This document shows positions 1-10,204 of a stretch of DNA of 64,000 bases, piece after piece. The notes beneath the pieces are model-generated. The model was given only the letters and a program-made list of their open reading frames with translations. It was not told the origin of the DNA and searched no databases. The position numbers were made by a program, and so were the translations under genes. Source of the DNA: Candidatus Arsenophonus triatominarum. Its GTDB lineage: Bacteria > Pseudomonadota > Gammaproteobacteria > Enterobacterales > Enterobacteriaceae. Where the stretch lies: assembly GCF_001640365.1 (NCBI RefSeq), contig NZ_LWMI01000006.1, forward strand, positions 62,001 to 126,000, read 5' to 3'. Numbering within the stretch: position 1 is the first letter of the stretch; each line of letters begins with the position of its first letter.

Positions 1-1501
1 ACCTAATCCTTCCCTTACCATAGCACAAACAGAGGAATCATTATGTACTTCCATTATCATTCGCCGGCTAATATGTTGTTCTGCAAAAAATGTATCAATG
101 ACTTGTCGATAACTATCCGTTATTGAAAGACTAATAAAAGCAACATTATTAAAGTCTTTAGCAGTTAAATATTTTTTTTACTCAGTGGGCGCATAGGAGG
201 TAACACAACGACTTCATTTAGGCTAGTCAAAATATCACCAATAGGTGCCGGTGGGTATCTGCCGATGTTTCTGTCAAACCGATATCATAATATTGTGCCG
301 AAAGCAATTCCTCTAATATAGGTGACTCTTGAGAGGTAATGGTAAAGTTAACTTCAGGGTAATCGAGTAGAAACCGCTTACAGGCTTTAGGTAATAACGA
401 CTGACTAAATACCGGTAAGCAGGCAATTGAAAGTTGAGTGTCTCTAAATTGTCGGTAGTGTTCAAAAATCTCTGTCATATCTTAAACTCAAAAAAAAGAG
501 GTATGACATATGAGAAATCAATCATTTAATTTTGATGAAGCGTTGAAGCAATTACAATCAGGTAAAAATTTACTCGGTACGGATGGAATACTCACACCAC
601 TCATAAAACAGCTGACCGAAGCTGCCCTGCAGGCAGAAATAGAACACTACCTATTGACAACGTCAATCGATACGCGTAAAAATGGCTATACTCGAAAAAC
701 GGTTAAATCGACATCAGGTCAATTTGAACTGAAAACGCCCAGAGACAGGTCAGGTGCTTTTGAGCCTCAGCTCATTAAGAAAAATCAGACAAAATTATCA
801 GAGGATATTGATAACAAAATCCTATCGTTATTTGCATTAGGACATGAGTTATCGTGATATTCAAAAACATGTTGCAGAATTATATGGACTGGAAATATCA
901 GATGGAGCTATTACGCATATTTGTAGTGGTCAACTAAAATTGGCCACTACAACCCTAAAGCCACTTAGAAAACCCATTTATACGACCAATGCAGTAGAGG
1001 CGGTTCATCGGCAGTTTAGGACATTAACTAAAACCAAAGGGGCTTTTCCTAATGAAAACAGCTTATTAAAATTACTCTATATTGGCATCAATCAGGTATC
1101 CAACAAATGGACTATGCCGATTAGTAACTGGGCGTTAACCATTGCTCAATTGTCCATCTATTTTAAAGGGCGCCTAGATGGTATAACCAAAATATAAAAT
1201 CCCCTGACACAGAATTATGAACACCCTCAAATTGTCTGATAATTTCCGCCATATTATAGATCCTTTCTAATCCATAATAAGAACGTTCGACTTCTGCGAA
1301 TAACCTTAATCCCTGAGCCGTTGGCAATAGCCGTCCTTTGATCCTATCAAATAACTTAAATCGTAACAGACTTTCTAGACGACTAATTTCACGGCTGACT
1401 GTAGGCTGAGATGTTCTAACTAATTGTGCTGCATCGGTTAGGTTTTTGGTGGTCATGACCGCGCGAAAAATTTCTATATGACGCCAGGAAAAAGTTTTCA
1501 T
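1..1501 (-). pseudogene. lysR: LysR regulator, split by an IS256 remnant and frameshifted
   Basis: This is a LysR-family transcriptional regulator, closest by eye to LysR itself, the activator of lysA for lysine synthesis. The N-terminal piece (1501 down to about 1237) carries the winged helix-turn-helix with LRHIEIF-like and TSQPTVSREISRLE motifs. The effector-binding part resumes at 453 with LSIACLPVFSQS and QESPILEELLSAQ, and runs off the left edge (SVCAMVREGLG at the edge). An IS256-type element at 454-1228, flanked by the 8-bp duplication AAATTGTC (446-453 and 1229-1236), splits the gene. The reading frame is also lost near 200-240. It is therefore a pseudogene. No lysA is visible nearby. 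The identification rests on similarity in both halves. Confidence 0.85.
454..1228 (+). mobile_element. IS256-family element, internally deleted
   Basis: The 775-bp element has imperfect terminal repeats (GGTAGTGTTCAAAAATCT at the left; the right end reversed starts GAGGGTGTTCATAATTCT) and an 8-bp target duplication. The mutator-type transposase starts at 510 and is frameshifted near 845-857, where GHELS meets the downstream MSYRDI reading. A central deletion joins the AELYGLEISDGAITHI region directly to the C-terminal IYTTNAVEAVHRQFR region. Most of the catalytic core is therefore missing, and family members are usually near 1.3 kb. It cannot encode a working transposase, but the ends look intact. 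Confidence 0.85.
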
Positions 1502-1587
1502 TTACATAACTCGCTGCTGTTATCTATATCCTATATGAATAGACTATAGCTAAATAGATATTTTTAATTCTTATTTTCTCTATTAAT

Positions 1588-1773
1588 CACGAGTTTCGCA
1601 CAGGCATATAAAATTCCAGAAATGGCTTAAAAGCAATGGTTAATTTGCAAGTTACTAAAACGTATAAATTTGTTTAACTTACAATAAGTTGCTTTTAATT
1701 TATAAGATTTTGTCTATTTATATATTATGCTGAATAAAACTTAAAAATAGTTTTTATTGGTGCGAAACTCGTG
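1588..1773 (+). mobile_element. MITE-A copy 1
   Basis: A non-coding element with terminal inverted repeats CACGAGTTTCGCAC / GTGCGAAACTCGTG and the internal sequence shared by the other MITE-A copies. It is slightly shorter than the usual 192 bp. Its right end abuts a 53-bp relic of an IS701-like element end. No target duplication is seen (TTAAT on the left, TTTTT on the right). Confidence 0.9.
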
Positions 1774-1826
1774 TTTTTCTTGTTTTGAACTTTATACTTC
1801 TTTTATTGGAGATTGCGAAACTCGTG
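1774..1826 (-). mobile_element. IS701-like element, left-end relic
   Basis: These 53 bp match the left terminus of the IS701-like element that starts at 9445, in inverted orientation, ending in GCGAAACTCGTG. The end truncates the 3' part of fadE, which loses its last few dozen codons. Confidence 0.8.
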
Positions 1827-3310
1827 TCGATCTTAAACGGCTAGCTTCTGCTTTACGTAAAATGTCAGCTTCTTGTTGGCTAATTTTAGCATCGGCGAAT
1901 ACTTGTTCGGCAAGTTTATCTAAATTGGTAAGGTGTGGCTTATGGCTAGCTTGACTGGTCAAGCGTTCAAAAATTGGTTCGGCGGCAATAATATCTGATA
2001 ATGCGGCATTAATTATGCCATAAGGGTTATGCTCACTTGGCGTCATATATTGACCGCAACCAATACGCTCGTGTGTTTCTGATGGTGTCATCATAATTTT
2101 TGCTAGTTTATGATCAAGTTGATCGTTAGGTGGTGCATAACGATAACTCAATGGAAAAATGATAATACGGCTTAACATAGCAACCAGACGATTGGGAAAG
2201 TTTCGTAGCAGTGCTTGCATGGCTTTTTCTGATTGAAATAGACAATCTTTTATTACCCATTCAACAATAGGTAAATCCATTGCTGGGCGGCCATCATCTT
2301 CAAAACGTTTTAGTGTGGCGGATGTTAAATAGAGGTGGCTTAAAATATCGCCTAAACGGGCAGAAATCCACTCACGACGTTTTAACCCGCCAACCTAATA
2401 CGGCCATAGAAATATCAGCAAGTAAGGCAAGATTAGCACTTTGGCGATTCAATTGCTGATAGAAGCGGCGAGTACACGAGTTTTGCACAGGCATATAAAA
2501 TTCCAGAAATGGCTTAAAAGCAATGGTTAATTTGCAAGTTGCTAAAACGTATAAATTTGTTTAACTTACAATAAGTTGCTTTTAATTTATAAGATTTTAT
2601 CTATTTGTATATTATGCTGAATTAAACTTAAAAATAGAGCGTTTTTTTATTGGTGCGAAACTCGTGGAGTATTATCTTTTGTTGGTGCTTTGCTTGTTCT
2701 GCCGTTTGTTATTATACCCAAGTAGAAACTGCGCAATAGGTTCCTTATTGCATGACTTAAATGGCTAAAGAGTAATTTATCAAAGGCGATAATATCGTTA
2801 TTTTGTGTTGCGGTTATTTCATGCAAAATATAAGGATGACAGCGAATAGCCCCTTGGCCAAAAATCATCATACTGTGTGTTAAAATATTGGCACCTTCAA
2901 CGGTGATAGCAATGGGAGCCCTTTGATAAAAGCGAGCGAGAAAATTTGCGGGACCTATACAAATTCCTTTACCACCAGCAATATCCATCGCATCAATAAT
3001 GGCTCTTTGGCTTCGATGGTGGGTACAGTGATATTTCACAATCGCAGAGAGGACTGCTGGTTTTTCGCCAGATATAATTGCCGTCGTAATTAACGTTGAA
3101 GCGGCATCCATTAAATAAGCATTAGCAGCGATACGTGCTAAAGGCTCTTAATACCTCCCATTTTTCCAATAGGTACTTTGAATTGACGGCGAATATAGGA
3201 GTATGCCCCGATTGCCAGCGCGACACTTTTTAAGCCACCCGTGGCGTTAGACGGAAAGACATTCCATTAACATACGCCAGCCTTGATGTATAAGAAATTA
3301 ATACCCGAAA
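1827..3310 (-). pseudogene. fadE: acyl-CoA dehydrogenase FadE, middle and C-terminal remnant
   Basis: FadE catalyses the first oxidation step of fatty-acid beta-oxidation. Recognisable blocks on the minus strand run from [12 protein letters not shown] near 3290, through [42 protein letters not shown] and [14 protein letters not shown], to LDHKLAKIMMTPS and GQYMTPSEHNP near 2050. Frame breaks lie near 3150 and 3250. MITE-A copy 2 interrupts it at 2475-2666, and an IS701-like end cuts off the C-terminus at 1827. The N-terminus lies beyond the IS630 cluster (5497-5617). In E. coli fadE is divergent from gmhA, the same arrangement as here. Beta-oxidation through this gene is lost. Confidence 0.9.
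2475..2666 (+). mobile_element. MITE-A copy 2, inside fadE
   Basis: A 192-bp element with one end-repeat mismatch (CACGAGTTTTGCAC), inserted in the fadE remnant. It is flanked by a perfect 5-bp target duplication, GAGTA, at 2470-2474 and 2667-2671. Confidence 0.95.
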
Positions 3311-3474
3311 TGGTTACTCATTAATCTGCGCCATGATGAAATCCTTTTTATTTTCTTCTAAATTTTGCCAAAATTATGTTGAAGGTTGAGATAAGGAACG
3401 GAATAGATGGTTAAAACACGATTAATTGTTAATCAATTTTGAACAAAAAGATAGATCTACCCTGTCGTGAGTTT
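3311..3474. other. unassigned spacer between fadE and the IS91-like fragment
   Basis: I see no gene here. It lies between the last recognisable fadE sequence and the IS91-like fragment, and it may be the element's terminus or decayed fadE. Confidence 0.4.
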
Positions 3475-3729
3475 TTATCGCCACCGCAAACAAGCCAGAT
3501 CATGGTGACGTGCCATAAGTTCTTTACGATTCAATCCAAAATTCATTCCTGCGAAAAGTAATTTTTTCCCACAATAAGAGACAAGCAAGTGGATCGACTT
3601 TAAAGACGTGTTGATACATGTTTCGCCAGGTGACTTTTTAGCGGGTTTTTTATCTTGCTGGGCTAAAGGATAAACAACCTCCGTTAACATTTTTCGCATC
3701 CGTGCTGATGGACTTAAAAAGCCGTAATA
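3475..3729 (-). pseudogene. possible IS91/ISCR-type transposase C-terminal fragment
   Basis: The minus-strand reading has YGFLSPSARMRKML at its start, then a short lysine-rich stretch and a tail with a CGKKLLFAGM segment. This pattern resembles the C-terminus of IS91/ISCR rolling-circle transposases. No catalytic domain is present, and the IS630 insertion at 3730 removes everything upstream. The fragment sits inside fadE. The family call is tentative. Confidence 0.35.
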
Positions 3730-4610
3730 TAGCTAGGCGACTTAATTTTGATTACAAGGTGTGTTATGAGTTATACAATTGATTTTCGACGTAAAGTAAT
3801 ATCTGTAAGGAAAGCCGAAGGTTTAACAATTCGAGAAACTGCGAAACAATTCCGTATTGGAAAAGCGTCTTTAGTACGTTGGCTTAAACGACCAGAGCCA
3901 AAAAATTCAACGCCACGTAAGAGGAAGCTCGATAAAAATGCTTTAGCAAAAGATGTGGAACAGTATCCAGATGCTTACCAAAAGGAACGGGCAGAGCGAT
4001 TCGGTGTTTGTAAAAAGACTATTTGGCAATCCCTTAAAAAGCTGGGATTAACCTATAAAAAAAACTCTATTCCATCCAAAAACCAACGAAAGCGACAGGC
4101 TGGCACATCAGCAAAAAAGACAACAGTATGAAAAAAAAGATAAATCTGTTGTTTTTATTGATGAAAGTGGTTTTTCACATGACACTCCACGAACTCACGG
4201 CTATTCCCCAAAAGGTCACCGTTGTTTTGGCCTGAAAAACTGGGGTGCTAAGGGAAGAACAAATGTTATTGGCGCTTTATTGGGAACAACCCTTTTTGCT
4301 ATCGGATTATTTGATTGCAATATTAACCGTGATGTTTTTTATGTTTGGATCACAAAAATATTGCTCCCAGAACTTCCTGAAAATTCTGTTATTTTTATGG
4401 ACAACGCTAGCTTTCACAAAGGTAAGAATATTGAACAGGCAATTATAAACGCAGGACACCAGATAGAATATTTGCCTGTGTATTCACCAGATTTAAATCC
4501 TATAGAACATAAATGGTCTCAAGCTAAACGTAAAAAGATGGAAACAGGATGCACTATCGATGACCTGTTTTTAATACATATGCTGTAATCAAAATTAAGT
4601 CGCCTAGCTA
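3730..4610 (+). mobile_element. IS630-family element, copy 1
   Basis: An 881-bp element with ends TAGCTAGGCGACTTAATTTT and its inverse. It encodes a DNA-binding ORF (3748-4131, 127 aa, helix-turn-helix at RETAKQFRIGKASLVRW) and a DDE domain in another frame (VVFIDESGFS, IFMDNASFH, NPIEHKW supply D, D and E). The frames meet at an A8 run near 4056: continuing in the second frame gives TLFHPK, as expected for the family, so the full protein needs a net +1 shift or loss of one A. The left flank is TA; the right side abuts a rearranged second copy. Confidence 0.95.
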
Positions 4611-5494
4611 TATGAAAAAAAAAGATAAATCTGTTGTTTTTATTGATGAAAGTGGTTTTTCACATGACACTCCACGAACTCACGGCTATTCCCCAAAAGG
4701 TCACCGTTGTTTTGGCCTGAAAAACTGGGGTGCTAAGGGAAGAACAAATGTTATTGGCGCTTTATTGGGAACAACCCTTTTTGCTATCGGATTATTTGAT
4801 TGCAATATTAATCGTGATGTTTTTTATGTTTGGATCACAAAAATATTGCTCCCAGAACTTCCTGAAAATTCTGTTATTTTTATGGACAACGCTAGCTTTC
4901 ACAAAGGTAAGAATATTGAACAGGCAATTATAAACGCAGGACACCAGATAGAATATTTGCCTGTGTATTCACCAGATTTAAATCCTATAGAACATAAATG
5001 GTCTCAAGCTAAACGTAAAAAGATGGAAACAGGATGCACTATCGATGACCTGTTTTTAATACATATGCTGTAATCAAAATTAAGTCGCCTAGCTATACTG
5101 TTGTCTTTTTTGCTGATGTGCCAGCCTGTCGCTTTCGTTGGTTTTTGGATGGAATAGAGTTTTTTTTATAGGTTAATCCCAGCTTTTTAAGGGATTGCCA
5201 AATAGTCTTTTTACAAACACCGAATCGCTCTGCCCGTTCCTTTTGGTAAGCATCTGGATACTGTTCCACATCTTTTGCTAAAGCATTTTTATCGAGCTTC
5301 CTCTTACGTGGCGTTGAATTTTTTGGCTCTGGTCGTTTAAGCCAACGTACTAAAGACGCTTTTCCAATACGGAATTGTTTCGCAGTTTCTCGAATTGTTA
5401 AACCTTCGGCTTTCCTTACAGATATTACTTTACGTCGAAAATCAATTGTATAACTCATAACACACCTTGTAATCAAAATTAAGTCGCCTAGCTA
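4611..5494. mobile_element. IS630-family element, rearranged copy with inverted halves
   Basis: The second half of the element (DDE domain) lies in + orientation at 4612-5095 and ends in a normal right terminus. TA and then the inverted first half (helix-turn-helix ORF, 5093-5476 minus) follow, ending in a normal left terminus and TA at 5495. The junctions use the TA inside the element's own sequence (ACAG-TA-TGAAAA). This fits an insertion of one copy into another, followed by inversion of the composite. The DDE half here has A9 after its ATG, so it reads in frame as a 153-aa ORF. Confidence 0.85.
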
Positions 5495-5496
5495 TA

Positions 5497-5617
5497 ATGT
5501 CCAAAAATACCATAAATCAGTACTAGCCATAATTAAGCTACTAAATAATAGATTTGCTTTGTGATAGCAAAGAATTCCGATTAAACCGATAAATAGAAAA
5601 ATAGTGAGTAGAGCCAT
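5497..5617 (-). pseudogene. fadE: FadE N-terminal fragment
   Basis: Minus-strand reading from ATG at 5617, preceded by a good ribosome-binding site (AAGGAGTACC). It encodes a hydrophobic N-terminus (ALLTIFLFIGLIGILCYHK, then LLFSSLI) like the membrane leader of E. coli FadE. The gene stops after about 40 codons at the IS630 cluster. The start region and its divergent position next to gmhA support the call. Confidence 0.75.
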
Positions 5618-5856
5618 AATGGTACTCCTTGATTATGATCAAGCCAAATCATCGGAGGTCATATCTATTTTTTTCTTATCTTTAATCTATGTAATTTTAT
5701 TTATCAATATTTTTACATATTAATTACAATGAAGTTCACAAATTATTTATTGAGCTTAACTTGGTTGTGATAAGTGGTATTGATATTTATTTCATAAAGT
5801 TTAATCCGTTACACTGGGATTGTTAAAAAAATAATATTTTATTAGGAGTAAAAATG
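5618..5856. promoter_or_regulatory. divergent intergenic region fadE/gmhA
   Basis: About 240 bp of very AT-rich sequence between the two starts should hold the promoters of both genes. I cannot assign a convincing FadR operator or a clear -35/-10 pair by eye. AGGAGTAAAA precedes the gmhA start. Confidence 0.4.
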
Positions 5857-6435
5857 ATGTATCAGGAGCTTATTTGTGCTGAATTAAAAGAAGCGGCGGT
5901 GACATTGAACAATTTTCTTAATAACAGAGAAAATATCGAAGCAATTGAACAAGCCGCGATTATTTTGTCCAACGCCTTTAAAGCGGGAGGAAAAGTATTA
6001 TCTTGTGGTAATGGTGGCTCGCACTGTGATGCTATGCATTTTGCAGAAGAATTAACCGGACGTTATCGTGAAAATCGTCCAGGTTATCCAGCAATTGCGA
6101 TTTCTGATGTTAGTCATCTCTCTTGCGTTGGTAATGATTTTGGTTATGACTATGTTTTTTCCCGTTATATAGAGGCTGTAGGTAAAGAAGGGGATATATT
6201 ATTTGCGCTCTCAACATCAGGTAATTCTGGCAATATCATCAAGGCAATCGCGGCTGCACGTGCTAAAAAGATGCAAGTGATCACATTGACAGGTAAAGAG
6301 GGTGGAAAAATGGCAGGAACCGCTGATATTGAGATTAGAGTACCTCATTTTGGCTATGCCGATCGGATCCAAGAAATTCATATTAAAGTGATCCATATCT
6401 TAATTCAGCTAATAGAAAAAGAAATGGTGAAATAA
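5857..6435 (+). CDS. gmhA: phosphoheptose (sedoheptulose 7-phosphate) isomerase
   Basis: GmhA converts sedoheptulose 7-phosphate to D-glycero-D-manno-heptose 7-phosphate, the first step of ADP-heptose synthesis for the LPS inner core, in the cytosol. The 192-aa product has the SIS-domain motifs [29 protein letters not shown] and [15 protein letters not shown], and is close to full identity with E. coli at the C-terminus. Two adjacent ATGs (5854 and 5857) follow AGGAGTAAAA; the second gives the usual length. The gene is intact although both neighbours, fadE and yafJ, are broken, suggesting that selection for LPS core synthesis persists. Confidence 0.97.
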   Translation: MYQELICAELKEAAVTLNNFLNNRENIEAIEQAAIILSNAFKAGGKVLSCGNGGSHCDAMHFAEELTGRYRENRPGYPAIAISDVSHLSCVGNDFGYDYVFSRYIEAVGKEGDILFALSTSGNSGNIIKAIAAARAKKMQVITLTGKEGGKMAGTADIEIRVPHFGYADRIQEIHIKVIHILIQLIEKEMVK

Positions 6436-6452
6436 TATTGCTAGGCAATATT
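6434..6452. terminator. short hairpin overlapping the gmhA stop
   Basis: A perfect 8-bp inverted repeat, AATATTGC-TAG-GCAATATT, starts at the gmhA stop codon. It has no T tract, so it may be a weak 3'-end stabiliser rather than an intrinsic terminator. Confidence 0.3.
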
Positions 6453-6531
6453 GTCGGGTAGAGATGTGATTAGTTAGCGTGATTATGCTTAGATTTGGAA
6501 ATTTCATTCTGGCAATAATAAAGGAGGCATT

Positions 6532-7298
6532 ATGTGTGAATTGCTTGGTATAAGTGCTAGTGTCCCGACAGATATTAATTTTAGTTTAAGTGGTCTTATC
6601 CCGCGAGGAGGCCAGACTGGGCCACATAAAGATGGTTGGGGGATCACTTTTTAGAAGGTCGAGGTTGCCGAACGTTTAAAGAACCCAAGCCATGTTATCA
6701 ATCGCCTATTGCACGCTTTGTGCAAGAGTACCCGATTAAGTCAGAGGCAGTTATTGCGCATATTCGCCAGGCAAATCGGGGCGATGTGTTATTAGAAAAT
6801 ACCCATCCTTTTATCAGGCAACTGTGGGGCAGAAATTGGACTTATGCACACAACGGCCAACTTGAGGGTTATAAAAAATTACCAGTAGGGCATTATCGGC
6901 CAATTGGAAAGACGGATAGTGAGTGGGTATTTTTTTGGATTTTATATCAATTGGCAGAAAAATACCCTAAAAAACCGACAAACTGGTTAACTGTATATCG
7001 GTTTATTGCCAAACTGGCTGATCAATTAAAACTGATGGGGGTACTTAATATGTTGATTTCAGATGGGCAATATATGGTGGCCTATTGCTCAGCTGATTTG
7101 CATTGGCTTACCCGCAAAGCACCTTTTGGTAAGGCAAAATTGCTTGATAATGATATTGAAATCGATTTTCAGCAACATATGCAAACAACTGATATAGTCT
7201 CAGTGATTGCAACCAAGCCTTTAACTGGTAATGAGAATTGGCACCGAATTCAGCCGGGGAGTTTTGTCTTATTCCATTTTGGTAAGCGCATATTGTAG
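6532..7298 (+). pseudogene. yafJ: class II glutamine amidotransferase-like protein YafJ, frameshifted
   Basis: YafJ is a class II glutamine amidotransferase-type hydrolase of unknown substrate. ATG at 6532 follows AAAGGAGG and opens MCELLGISA, keeping the N-terminal nucleophile Cys. The frame ends after [11 protein letters not shown] at 6651-6655 because one T is missing from a short T run. Restoring it gives [12 protein letters not shown] and then a continuous match (HIRQANRGDV, RNWTYAHNGQL, DSEWVFFW, YCSADLHWLTR, IATKPLTGNENW). The remainder is undamaged, so the lesion is recent, a sequence error, or rescued by slippage. The 3' end overlaps the convergent yafK by 30 bp. Confidence 0.85.
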
Positions 7299-8021
7299 CC
7301 TTTCATCTGCTGTAGCTGGCGATGATTGATGGTTAGGAAATTTGTTTACTAAGTATTGTCCTTGCTGAATATTAATTACCGGCAATTGATTTGTTTTAGT
7401 AAAATATTCATATGCGGGTTGCAGTTGTCGCCAGAAGGTATAGTAACGTGAATTACGATGGCGATTCATATTGGTAGAAGTCATTTTAAATGGATATATA
7501 TTGACCTGTATTTCATCTTGACCATTTTGTAATGCATTTTCGACATAACGATAAATTTCATTTATATAGCGATCAGTCATCGCGTAGCAGCCAATTGATT
7601 TACAGCCACCATGTACCATCAAATAAGCGCCAGTATAGCCATGAGCTTGGTCGTATTTATTGGGAAAACCTAAATTAAAAGCGCGATAATATTTGCTATC
7701 AGGTTTTAATTGTGCGCGTGTAATGCGATAAAACCCTTCAGGACTCTTTAAGTCACCTTGTCTTTTCTTAGGTCCTAATCCACCAGAGAAATTACAGATT
7801 GGATAGCTTTTAAACAGTGAAAATAAGCCTTTTTCATTTTTAGTATAGAGTTCAAGCAGTCTTTCTTCTTTGAAAATTTGAATAAATATTGAATTATTTA
7901 AATATTTTTTGCCGTTATTACTGCTATCTAATGGATAATATAACTTTGTCGCTGAGTAGCTATTATTGATAAAAAATGACAGGGAAAAGATCCCTATGCT
8001 AATAAAAAAAGAGAGTTTCAT
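7269..8021 (-). CDS. yafK: L,D-transpeptidase-family protein YafK (DpaA)
   Basis: This is a YkuD-domain protein like E. coli YafK/DpaA, a periplasmic enzyme that releases Braun lipoprotein from peptidoglycan. The start chosen is the MKLSFFISIGIFSLSFF methionine at 8021, preceded by GGAAGC; it gives a clean signal peptide ending near SYSA. The catalytic motif is HGGCKSIGCYAMTD, with SIGC holding the nucleophile. The product is 250 aa and intact. An earlier in-frame ATG would add 15 residues before the signal peptide and is less likely. It is convergent with yafJ, as in E. coli. Confidence 0.9.
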   Translation of the reverse strand: MKLSFFISIGIFSLSFFINNSYSATKLYYPLDSSNNGKKYLNNSIFIQIFKEERLLELYTKNEKGLFSLFKSYPICNFSGGLGPKKRQGDLKSPEGFYRITRAQLKPDSKYYRAFNLGFPNKYDQAHGYTGAYLMVHGGCKSIGCYAMTDRYINEIYRYVENALQNGQDEIQVNIYPFKMTSTNMNRHRNSRYYTFWRQLQPAYEYFTKTNQLPVINIQQGQYLVNKFPNHQSSPATADERLQYALTKME

Positions 8022-8260
8022 AAGCTTCCATACATAAAGTGATATATTGTACAAAAAAATACACAAATATTAATCATACATTTGTATTGTAGTTTTTTAT
8101 ATTAAAAAATTAATAATTTTGTCTCCTGTCATTTTTGGCTTATTTTGCCAAAAATTCTGACATTCTTCGGAAAAATGATTTAAATGATCGCTTTTTGCGA
8201 AGTGTTCTCAATATATTAAAAAATTTATTCTTATTTGCTTGAACTAAATCACTTGCTCTA
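8022..8260. other. intergenic region upstream of yafK
   Basis: About 240 bp of AT-rich sequence that should contain the yafK promoter. I see no gene. Its right side is the TA target of an IS630 copy. Confidence 0.4.
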
Positions 8261-9141
8261 TAGCTAGGCGACTTAATTTTGATTACAAGGTGTGTTATGA
8301 GTTATACAATTGATTTTCGACGTAAAGTAATATCTGTAAGGAAAGCCGAAGGTTTAACAATTCGAGAAACTGCGAAACAATTCCGTATTGGAAAAGCGTC
8401 TTTAGTACGTTGGCTTAAACGACCAGAGCCAAAAAATTCAACGCCACGTAAGAGGAAGCTCGATAAAAATGCTTTAGCAAAAGATGTGGAACAGTATCCA
8501 GATGCTTACCAAAAGGAACGGGCAGAGCGATTCGGTGTTTGTAAAAAGACTATTTGGCAATCCCTTAAAAAGCTGGGATTAACCTATAAAAAAAACTCTA
8601 TTCCATCCAAAAACCAACGAAAGCGACAGGCTGGCACATCAGCAAAAAAGACAACAGTATGAAAAAAAAGATAAATCTGTTGTTTTTATTGATGAAAGTG
8701 GTTTTTCACATGACACTCCACGAACTCACGGCTATTCCCCAAAAGGTCACCGTTGTTTTGGCCTGAAAAACTGGGGTGCTAAGGGAAGAACAAATGTTAT
8801 TGGCGCTTTATTGGGAACAACCCTTTTTGCTATCGGATTATTTGATTGCAATATTAATCGTGATGTTTTTTATGTTTGGATCACAAAAATATTGCTCCCA
8901 GAACTTCCTGAAAATTCTGTTATTTTTATGGACAACGCTAGCTTTCACAAAGGTAAGAATATTGAACAGGCAATTATAAACGCAGGACACCAGATAGAAT
9001 ATTTGCCTGTGTATTCACCAGATTTAAATCCTATAGAACATAAATGGTCTCAAGCTAAACGTAAAAAGATGGAAACAGGATGCACTATCGATGACCTGTT
9101 TTTAATACATATGCTGTAATCAAAATTAAGTCGCCTAGCTA
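8261..9141 (+). mobile_element. IS630-family element, copy 2
   Basis: A complete 881-bp copy with both termini, flanked by TA on each side (CTC-TA left, TA-TCAG right), so this is a clean insertion. It has the same two-frame transposase and A8 run as the other copies. Confidence 0.95.
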
Positions 9142-9330
9142 TATCAGACAGAAAGCGAGGGAACTGATAAAATCATCTGCGTTAAAATAATAGGTAAATT
9201 GTAATTAATTAGTGGATATTCATTAGCTGGCTTGTTTCAATTATTCAACAGCCTTTTAATTATTGGTTGCTATCTGATTTCATTTGAAATCGTTAGCTTA
9301 GGGTTTAATTGATAAACTTGTGCAATTCTT
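9142..9330. promoter_or_regulatory. region upstream of the nqrA remnant
   Basis: This probably holds the old nqr operon promoter. No gene is visible and no clear Shine-Dalgarno sequence precedes 9331. Confidence 0.35.
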
Positions 9331-9444
9331 ATGATAAAAATTAAAAAAGGGCTCGACCTCCCGATTGCAGGAGTGCCCGCTCAAGTAGTAGAGGATGGCC
9401 CTGTTATTCATCATGTAGCAGTATTGGGTGAAGAGTATATAGGG
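9331..9444 (+). pseudogene. nqrA: Na+-translocating NADH:quinone reductase subunit A, 5' remnant
   Basis: The first 38 codons read [20 protein letters not shown] and end LGEEYIG, a clear NqrA N-terminus. The gene is cut by the left end of an IS701-like element at 9445. The rest of nqrA, all of nqrB-E and the start of nqrF are absent from the window; nqrF resumes after 10395. NqrA is the peripheral subunit of the sodium-pumping respiratory complex, which cannot be made from this locus. Confidence 0.9.
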
Positions 9445-10204
9445 CACGAGTTTCGCAATCTCCAAAAAAGAAGTATAAAGTTCAAAACAAGAAAAAATTA
9501 GGGTGTTCATATTTTGTCCGGTTATCCATGCATTAAAAATATCTATAAAACATTCTTACAAGTAAGCAGTGTTAAGATACTCTGGTTTGGCGTTATCAGA
9601 AGTAAGCCCATCGCCTTTATCTCATGACACTGTTAGCCGATGGCTAAAAAGCAGATGTTTTCGGCCTAAAGACTTATGGCGATTAGTTCAACCTTCTATA
9701 GACAAAAAAAGCCCTTGCGTACTAATTGCCGATGATACATTGATTGCCAAAACACGTAGTAAAAAAATAGAGATGGTCCATTATCAATATTCAGGTAATG
9801 AACATGATGTCATTGCTGGCATCATAGGTTTAGTTAATTTACTTTGGCATAATCTAACAACTGTTGAATCAATTCCTATTGATTATCGTATTTATGATAA
9901 AGATTCTGATGGAAAAACAAAAAACACGCACTTTTCCGAAATGCTCGCTCTTGCTAAAAAAAGAGGGATCATACCAGAAGCGGTAGTGATGGATACCTGG
10001 TATTCTAGCCTGGATAATCTGAAATTAATTCGCTCTCATGGTTGGGTCTGGGTAACCACGCTGAGGAAAAACAGGATTGTTAACCATAACAAACAACTGA
10101 ACAAGTTAGACATCTCAGAAGAAGGAACTCCAATACACTTACGAGGCTACGGTTGGGTGACTGTTTTCAAATTTACAGCCAAAAACGGCCGTATTGATTA
10201 CATA
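9445..10204 (+). mobile_element. IS701-like (IS4-superfamily) element, 5' part
   Basis: It begins with terminal repeat CACGAGTTTCGCAATCTCC. The DDE transposase appears to start at a TTG near 9513 (SGYPCIKNIYKTFLQVS) and is frameshifted near 9574 by an extra T. It then runs YSGLALSEVSP, SHDTVSRWLK, CVLIADDTLIAK (first catalytic Asp), QYSGNEHDVIAGI and VVMDTWYSSL (second Asp) to 10204, where MITE-A copy 3 cuts it off. The C-terminal third seen in other copies is missing. The family assignment is by general resemblance. Confidence 0.8.

Noticed and set aside
4245..4588. Small ORFs of 67 and 102 aa inside every IS630 copy
   Set aside because: The 67-aa ORF is in a shadow frame of the DDE domain. 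The 102-aa ORF is only an internal methionine of the same DDE frame.
9298..9510. Minus-strand ORF of 70 aa across nqrA and the IS701-like end
   Set aside because: It crosses the junction of two unrelated sequences and resembles nothing; nqrA is coded on the other strand.
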